DNA of 64,000 nucleotides from DASSJT01 sp963715025. Its GTDB lineage: Bacteria > Actinomycetota > Actinomycetes > Actinomycetales > Dermatophilaceae. Location of the stretch: positions 992,001 through 1,056,000 of the forward strand of contig CAVQQQ010000009.1 of NCBI GenBank assembly GCA_963715025.1, in the 5' to 3' direction. The notes beneath the pieces are model-generated. The model did not search any database. It was not told where the DNA came from and worked only from the letters and a program-made list of their open reading frames with translations. Both the position numbers and the translations under genes were made by a program. Of this stretch, positions 59,681 through 64,000 are shown piece after piece. Position 1 is the first letter of the stretch. The number at the start of each line of letters is the position of its first letter.

Positions 59681-60007
59681 CTAGAGAACGTGCGGCGCGC
59701 CGCCGGGGGCAGCAGCCATCGGCTTGCCCGCGGCCGCCCAGGCCCGCATCCCACCATCGAGGTTGGCCACGTCGAAGCCCTGCTGGACCAGCCACGCAAC
59801 CGCGCGCGCAGACCGGCCGCCACTGCGGCATACCACCGCGAGCGTCTCCGAGTCGTCGGGCAGCTCGTCCAGCCGCTGCGGGAGCTCCATGAGAGGGATG
59901 TGCAGGGCACCTGGCGCATGGCCGGCATCCCACTCGTTCTGCTCGCGCACGTCGAGGAGCACGGCGTGGTCGGGCAGGTCGGTGATGAAGACGGTCGGAA
60001 CGCTCAT
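59681..60007 (-). CDS. Rhodanese-like domain protein
   Basis: 108 residues, start at 60007 (MSVPTVFITDLP). The rhodanese fold is clear: LLDVREQNEWDAGHAPGALHIP and the active-site CRSGGRSA loop with the persulfide-carrying Cys near residue 63. Single-domain rhodaneses transfer sulfur or reduce arsenate-type substrates. The gene upstream is DUF2199, 36 bases away. Confidence 0.93.
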   Translation of the reverse strand: MSVPTVFITDLPDHAVLLDVREQNEWDAGHAPGALHIPLMELPQRLDELPDDSETLAVVCRSGGRSARAVAWLVQQGFDVANLDGGMRAWAAAGKPMAAAPGGAPHVL

Positions 60008-60043
60008 GGGCACCATCCTGACATTCGCGCAGGCAGCGGCGCT

Positions 60044-60577
60044 TCAGCGGTCAGCAGTGCCCAGCACGAGGGCGTTGAGCTCGGCGACCCGGTGTGGGGT
60101 GATCCCGTCGCGCTCCTCGATGCCGAGCGGGTGGCCATGGGTCGGATCGACCTCCACGAGCGGGACGCGCCCCGGCTCGCGCTGGTGCACCTGCACCCGC
60201 AGGTCGAGCGTGCTCGGCTGGTAGGGCAGGTTGCTCCGCAGCCAGCCGAAGGCCGGTGGGAGCGAGGTGCGGCCGGGGTCGTCCCAGTGGTCGTAGACCA
60301 GCTGCATCGCCTCCCCATCGAGGCCTACCCACACCGACCAGGCGAACGAGGTCTCCCGCTCGACCGGCTGGGACAGGGGGATGACTATGTGACCGCGCAG
60401 GAAATAGCCGGTGCCGTCGCCGGGGTCCTCGGCCGGGAGGAAGCAGACGTCAGGCGTCAGCTCGCCCCCATCGCGACGCGCCTGGGACGCCTCGTGCCAG
60501 TCCCACGGCGAGTCCGACCCGAAGACGGTCGCCAGCCCGGAGTGCTCGGCACCGCAGGTCTCGCACTGCCAGGTCAC
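60044..60577 (-). CDS. DUF2199 domain protein
   Basis: 177 residues. CETCGAEH at residues 5-12 is the typical cysteine pair of DUF2199 (possibly zinc-binding), followed by the SFAWSVWVGL and PSTLDLRVQVH blocks. Function unknown. Its ATG at 60577 overlaps the Fpg/Nei stop (ATGA), so it is translationally coupled to the DNA glycosylase. Confidence 0.88.
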   Translation of the reverse strand: MTWQCETCGAEHSGLATVFGSDSPWDWHEASQARRDGGELTPDVCFLPAEDPGDGTGYFLRGHIVIPLSQPVERETSFAWSVWVGLDGEAMQLVYDHWDDPGRTSLPPAFGWLRSNLPYQPSTLDLRVQVHQREPGRVPLVEVDPTHGHPLGIEERDGITPHRVAELNALVLGTADR

Positions 60578-61434
60578 TTGAGCAGCCTCGACATCCGGCG
60601 ATCAGCGAGCGGCTTGCCACCGGTCTGGCAGGTCGCGCAGTACTGCAGCGAGGAGTCGGCGAACGACACCTCTCGCACCACATCTCCACACACCGGGCAC
60701 AGCTCGCCGGCGCGACCGTGCACACGCATGCCAGCCCGCTTGGCATCCTTGAGCTCGGCCGCGGGCTTGCCCGAGGCGGCCGCCACTGCTGAAGTCAGCG
60801 TCGACCGCAGAGCCTCATAGAGCCGGTCCACCTCCGCCTCCTTGAGCGACTCGGCGATCGCGAATGGCGAGAGCTTCGCCACGTGCAGGATCTCGTCCGA
60901 GTAGGCGTTGCCGACTCCCGCGATCACGCTCTGGTCGCGCAGGACGCCCTTGACCTGCGACCGCCTCCCCTTGAGGAGGGCCGCGAAGGCATCGCGGTCG
61001 AAGTCGTCAGCGAGCGGGTCCGGACCAAGGCTCGCGATCCCCGGCACCAGCGCTGGGTCGGACACGATGTATGCCGCGAGGCGCTTCCTCGTGCCGGCTT
61101 CCGTCAGATCGAACCCGGAGCGGTCGGAGAACCGGGCGCGCAGCGCGATCGGGGACTTCCCAGGCCGGAGCACGGCGTTGGACATGGCGTCCGACCACCG
61201 CAGCCACCCGGCCCGCGCCAGGTGGAAGATCAGGTGGGTTCCGTCGCAGTCGAGGTCGATGAACTTGCCGTGCCGCGAGACCGCGTCGACGGGAAGCCCT
61301 TGGAGCGCCTGCGGCGGAGGGTTGAACGTCTTCAGAACAGAGATCGACCCCAGTTCCACGCCGGTCACGGCGAGCCCGACGACACGCTCGCCGAGGAAGT
61401 CGACGAGGGCCTGCACTTCAGGCAGCTCCGGCAT
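60574..61434 (-). CDS. Fpg/Nei-family DNA glycosylase
   Basis: 286 residues. The N-terminal PELPEV gives the catalytic proline and Glu 3. The helix-two-turn-helix contains VIAGVGNAYSDEILH, and the C-terminal zinc finger is CPVCGDV...YCATCQ (residues ~248-272). It removes oxidised bases and cleaves the abasic site. Sub-type (Fpg, Nei1 or Nei2) is not decided by the sequence. Confidence 0.94.
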   Translation of the reverse strand: MPELPEVQALVDFLGERVVGLAVTGVELGSISVLKTFNPPPQALQGLPVDAVSRHGKFIDLDCDGTHLIFHLARAGWLRWSDAMSNAVLRPGKSPIALRARFSDRSGFDLTEAGTRKRLAAYIVSDPALVPGIASLGPDPLADDFDRDAFAALLKGRRSQVKGVLRDQSVIAGVGNAYSDEILHVAKLSPFAIAESLKEAEVDRLYEALRSTLTSAVAAASGKPAAELKDAKRAGMRVHGRAGELCPVCGDVVREVSFADSSLQYCATCQTGGKPLADRRMSRLLK

Positions 61435-61449
61435 GTGCCCCAGTGTGCC

Positions 61450-62526
61450 TCAGTCCTGCGGGACGGGTTCCCAGCCCAAGGCGACCCGGAGCAGACGGAG
61501 CAGGCCATAGCCGTCGGGTGCACGGCATACGGGCACTCCCTCCTGGTGCTTCACACGCAGTGACAGCTCCTCGTTGGAGAGGGGTATGCCGTGTTGCAGG
61601 AACTGCTCGGTCGAGCTCAGCTCGCGGATGGCGATCGCCCGGACAGCCTCAGGGCGATCGTCGGCGAAGTCGCCGTAGGTCGCCGGGTCCTGTTGACCAT
61701 CGTCGCCGACGAGCACCCACTTGATCTGCGGCAGCTCGCGGGCCAGCCGGTGCAGCCAGGTGCGCTTGTGGTCCGCGCCGGATCGGAACCAGCCGGTGCT
61801 CGTCGGCCCCCAGTCGGTGAGCAGCAGCGCGCCCGGCGGGTAGCCGTTGCGGCGCAGGAAGCGGGTGAGGCTGGGCGCCGTGTTCCAGGCGCCGGTCGAG
61901 AGGTACAGGATCGGCGCCTTGGGGTGGTCCCCGAGAAGGGCGCGGTAGAGCGAGGCCATACCAGGCACCGCTCGGCGCGCGCCCTCGTGGCGGATGAACG
62001 TATTCCACGCAGCGACCATCAGGCGCGGCAGCGAGGTCTTGATGATCGTGTCGTCGATGTCGCTGACGATGCCGAAGGTCTCGTCGTCGCCCACGATGAA
62101 GACGGCAGCCGTCGAGGGCTGGGCGTCTGGAGAGGTGATGTGCACCTCGTGCCAGCCCGGTGAGAGCCCGTGGCCGCGCACGGGGATGTCGATCAGTCCG
62201 CTGCGATCGGCGCGGCCATGGGTGCGCACGCCGTCGATCGTCACGGTGACGGGCGCGTCGAGCGCGGGCGCGGTGAGGAACGCCCGCCATCCGCGTTGCG
62301 CGTTGTCAGCATGGAACAGCTCCAGCGCACTGGCGGTCGCGTCGGCCGACCCGCGGGTGTTCGGGTCATTGGTGAGGAGGATGCGCCCCATTACCCGGAC
62401 GAGGGACTCGGAGCCGAAGCCGGTATGGCTGATGATCCGCGTCTTCCAGCCTCGTCGACGCAGCGCCCGGTCCAGGCTCCGATGCCACGCGTCCTCGACG
62501 ATGGCGGCGGCATGAGGTCGGGCCAT
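61450..62526 (-). CDS. App1-family (DUF2183) phosphatidate phosphatase-like protein
   Basis: 358 residues. The HAD-type motif SDIDDTIIKTSL (DxDxT) and the preceding GDDETFGIV segment define the App1/DUF2183 family, related to lipin-type phosphatidate phosphatases. WVLVGDDGQQDPATYGDF holds the third acidic motif. The N-terminal ~150 residues form a beta-sandwich typical of the family. It has no signal peptide, so is presumably cytosolic or peripheral. Confidence 0.92.
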   Translation of the reverse strand: MARPHAAAIVEDAWHRSLDRALRRRGWKTRIISHTGFGSESLVRVMGRILLTNDPNTRGSADATASALELFHADNAQRGWRAFLTAPALDAPVTVTIDGVRTHGRADRSGLIDIPVRGHGLSPGWHEVHITSPDAQPSTAAVFIVGDDETFGIVSDIDDTIIKTSLPRLMVAAWNTFIRHEGARRAVPGMASLYRALLGDHPKAPILYLSTGAWNTAPSLTRFLRRNGYPPGALLLTDWGPTSTGWFRSGADHKRTWLHRLARELPQIKWVLVGDDGQQDPATYGDFADDRPEAVRAIAIRELSSTEQFLQHGIPLSNEELSLRVKHQEGVPVCRAPDGYGLLRLLRVALGWEPVPQD

Positions 62527-62708
62527 GCTCCGACTCTAGGACACCCAGAGGGGCCGAGGACGCACCGTCCCGAGCCAGGCAGAGGGCGCCAGCTCCATGT
62601 GGTGCAGGCACCCCAGCAGTCCACCGGCCTCCACGATGTCGCACGTCGCGGGGTTGGCGGACGCTTGAGGAACGGCCCGGGGAGGGTTGCAGGACAGGAA
62701 GGCCAAAC

Positions 62709-62882
62709 ATGGATTCGACGCCACGACTAACGGGATATCCGGTCGACCAGGAGCTGGTGGGGCTGGAGGCCCAGGCAACCGCCACCCGCCGGGCGCGGCG
62801 GGAGCGCAGAGCGCAGCAGCGGACCGGATGGCGCCGGTGGCTGCTCGCGCCCTGGCGCTCAGGCGCTCACGCCGCGTCCTGA
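62709..62882 (+). CDS. Small basic protein (57 residues), unknown
   Basis: An ORF of 57 residues preceded by GGAAGG 7 bases before ATG 62709. The middle is strongly basic (ATRRARRERRAQQRTGWRRW), followed by WLLAPWR and SGAHAAS. No homology recognised. It overlaps the 3' end of the convergent membrane gene by 16 bases. Real translation is plausible from the ribosome site but not proven. Confidence 0.45.
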   Translation: MDSTPRLTGYPVDQELVGLEAQATATRRARRERRAQQRTGWRRWLLAPWRSGAHAAS

Positions 62883-63916
62883 CGGCTGCGTCGAGACGGC
62901 AGCGCCAGGAGGAGCAGCCCAGCCGCCGCCCAGGCGGAGAGCACCACGATCGGTCCGGTTGCTGCGGCGCCGTCGAAGAAGGACACCGACCGCAGCAGCT
63001 GGATCGTCGCACCCGGCGTGATGGCCTGGCCAGCCGCACTCCACGCCGGAGGGAAGAACTCGGGTGCCGTCGCGGCGCCCGAGAGTGGGTTGCCCAGCAG
63101 CAGGAGGACGGCAGCACCGAGACCGACACCCGGCAGCCCAGCGACGCGGTTGAGTCCCAGCAGTGCCAGGCCGCCGGCGGCCAGGGCCCCAGCGAAGACC
63201 GCCGACTCGGCGAGGTAGTTGCCCTGCAGGGTGCCGAGCCAGCCGTGCAGGACCGCCGCGTAGGCCAGGCCGGCAGCCGCTGCGGAGACGAGGACGCCCA
63301 CGATCTGGGTGCTGCGGCGGCGGGTCAGCCGCACGAGGACCAGGACCGGAACGATCGTGCCCGCGATGATCGGCAGGAGCGAGGCGACGATGCCGGCACC
63401 TCGGGGGTCGGCCGCCGGCAGGGGAACGACGTCGGTGATCCGCGGCTGGGTACCCTGCTGCGCGGCGAGCTGGGCGCCCATCGCGGTCAGCGCCTGCGCA
63501 ACCACGGGACTCGCGGCTGAGGCCGTGAGGACCTGAGGTCCGGACGGCGTAACGACGATGCCGCCATAGACCTCCCGGTCGCGGATGGCCCGGGTCAGCT
63601 GGGCCGCCGAGCTGTACGTGGTGACGTCGAAGGCGCCCGGCTCGCGGGCGGTCAGCGTCTGCGACACCTGGGTTGTGGCAGCCGCGGGACCGGCAACGCC
63701 CAGCGGCAGATCGTGTGGGGCGCCCTTGACAGCGGGGATGCCGAACGCCAGGAGGACCAGGGTCACGAGGGCCGCGATGACGAGCGGCGCCACGACCATG
63801 GCCTCGAGTTCCCGCCGGGTGCTGTGCGCCGGCGCGTCCGGGCTGGTGGCGGGTCCACCGGGCGCCAGATCCACCGTGGCGACCCCTGGGTCGGTGTGCT
63901 GCTCGTGCGCGCTCAT
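62867..63916 (-). CDS. YhgE/Pip-like membrane protein (ABC-2-type permease fold)
   Basis: 349 residues. One helix near the N terminus (VVAPLVIAALVTLVLLAFGIP), a periplasmic domain (~60-170) including VYGGIVVTPSGPQVLTASA, then five C-terminal helices (IVASLLPIIAGTIVPVLVLV onwards). The layout is that of YhgE/Pip-type and ABC-2-like membrane proteins of actinobacteria. Start ATG 63916. A perfect inverted repeat lies 60 bases upstream. Confidence 0.8.
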   Translation of the reverse strand: MSAHEQHTDPGVATVDLAPGGPATSPDAPAHSTRRELEAMVVAPLVIAALVTLVLLAFGIPAVKGAPHDLPLGVAGPAAATTQVSQTLTAREPGAFDVTTYSSAAQLTRAIRDREVYGGIVVTPSGPQVLTASAASPVVAQALTAMGAQLAAQQGTQPRITDVVPLPAADPRGAGIVASLLPIIAGTIVPVLVLVRLTRRRSTQIVGVLVSAAAAGLAYAAVLHGWLGTLQGNYLAESAVFAGALAAGGLALLGLNRVAGLPGVGLGAAVLLLLGNPLSGAATAPEFFPPAWSAAGQAITPGATIQLLRSVSFFDGAAATGPIVVLSAWAAAGLLLLALPSRRSRQDAA

Positions 63917-63976
63917 GACGCCTTCCCCTCTCGTGATTCAACAGGTGATGAAATAGATGCTAGACCCCTTGCCATC

Positions 63977-64000
63977 TGATTTCAACAAATATTGAAATCA
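63977..64000. promoter_or_regulatory. TetR-type operator upstream of the permease gene
   Basis: TGATTTCAA-CAAATA-TTGAAATCA is a perfect 9-bp inverted repeat reaching the window edge. A weaker copy (TTCA...TGAA with similar flanks) lies at 63936-63958, nearer the permease start. This architecture is typical for a TetR repressor whose gene would lie just to the right, divergent. Confidence 0.7.

Noticed and set aside
59509..59928. A 139-codon minus-strand frame beyond the rhodanese stop
   Set aside because: Overlaps the rhodanese gene in another frame and lacks hydrophobic or motif patterns.
1..64000. tRNA or rRNA genes, CRISPR arrays, IS elements
   Set aside because: No cloverleaf, repeat-spacer array, transposase motif or flanking terminal inverted repeats were seen in the gaps.

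Overview
The window is high-G+C actinobacterial chromosomal DNA: GTG/TTG starts are common, synonymous sites are strongly GC-biased, and gene families such as DUF5926 and cytosolic DUF1206 proteins are typical of Actinomycetota. Gene content and style suggest a soil or sludge member of the Intrasporangiaceae or a close relative (Janibacter/Terrabacter/Tetrasphaera-like). This placement is inference, since no rRNA or taxonomic marker is present. I see no tRNA, rRNA, CRISPR array, intact insertion sequence or prophage.

Layout. 1-8.6 kb: housekeeping and stress genes (DUF1206, HAD phosphatase, RidA, serS, a Tat/lipobox class-A-type serine hydrolase, LysE exporter, CPA1 antiporter, DinB-like protein, GNAT enzyme, lipid kinase). 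8.6-15.4 kb: DUF998 protein, a LuxR regulator with a TPR-like region, a PQ-loop protein, then an efe iron-uptake locus under a near-consensus IdeR/DtxR iron box. In that locus efeU and a stand-alone cupredoxin lipoprotein are intact, but efeO and efeB are collapsed into a fused remnant. pheA and a GDT1 family exporter follow. 15.4-22.2 kb: a glycan-assembly cluster of two GT-C membrane mannosyltransferase-like proteins, a GT2 enzyme, a large membrane protein of unknown function, and DUF5926. 22.2-26.1 kb: anti-sigma-type ATPase, GDPD, ECF sigma factor coupled to ogt, a panE remnant flanked by palindromic repeats, and a thioredoxin gene with a CsoR/CstR-type operator.

26.2-34.7 kb is the metabolic centrepiece. 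It is a single-direction cluster encoding a multicomponent phenol hydroxylase (DmpLMNOP-type), catechol 1,2-dioxygenase, muconate cycloisomerase and muconolactone isomerase, with a LysR regulator upstream. Together they take phenol through catechol and cis,cis-muconate to beta-ketoadipate enol-lactone. Two small genes at the head of the cluster are unfamiliar. One looks like an intradiol dioxygenase scaffold without its iron ligands.

34.9-64 kb: an acyltransferase-3/SGNH protein, a DUF3800-like protein, a DEAD-box helicase, a CPBP protease, an SMP-30-like protein, a two-component system, a membrane protein plus multicopper oxidase behind a large inverted repeat, a P-type Mg2+ ATPase, an ArsR-type regulator divergent from a dienelactone-hydrolase-like gene, an AAA ATPase, two tandem paralogous exported proteins, an Fpg/Nei glycosylase, an App1 phosphatase and a membrane permease with a TetR-type operator at the right edge.

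Two window-wide themes stand out. First, the heptamer TATGCCG (both strands) is far more frequent than base composition predicts, often as GGTATGCCGG, and within genes it coincides with codons that are otherwise rare here. Second, several loci are visibly broken (efeO/efeB, panE, two small membrane genes with single-base frameshifts, a possible nitrilase tail), which could be genuine decay or, for the single-base cases, sequencing error.
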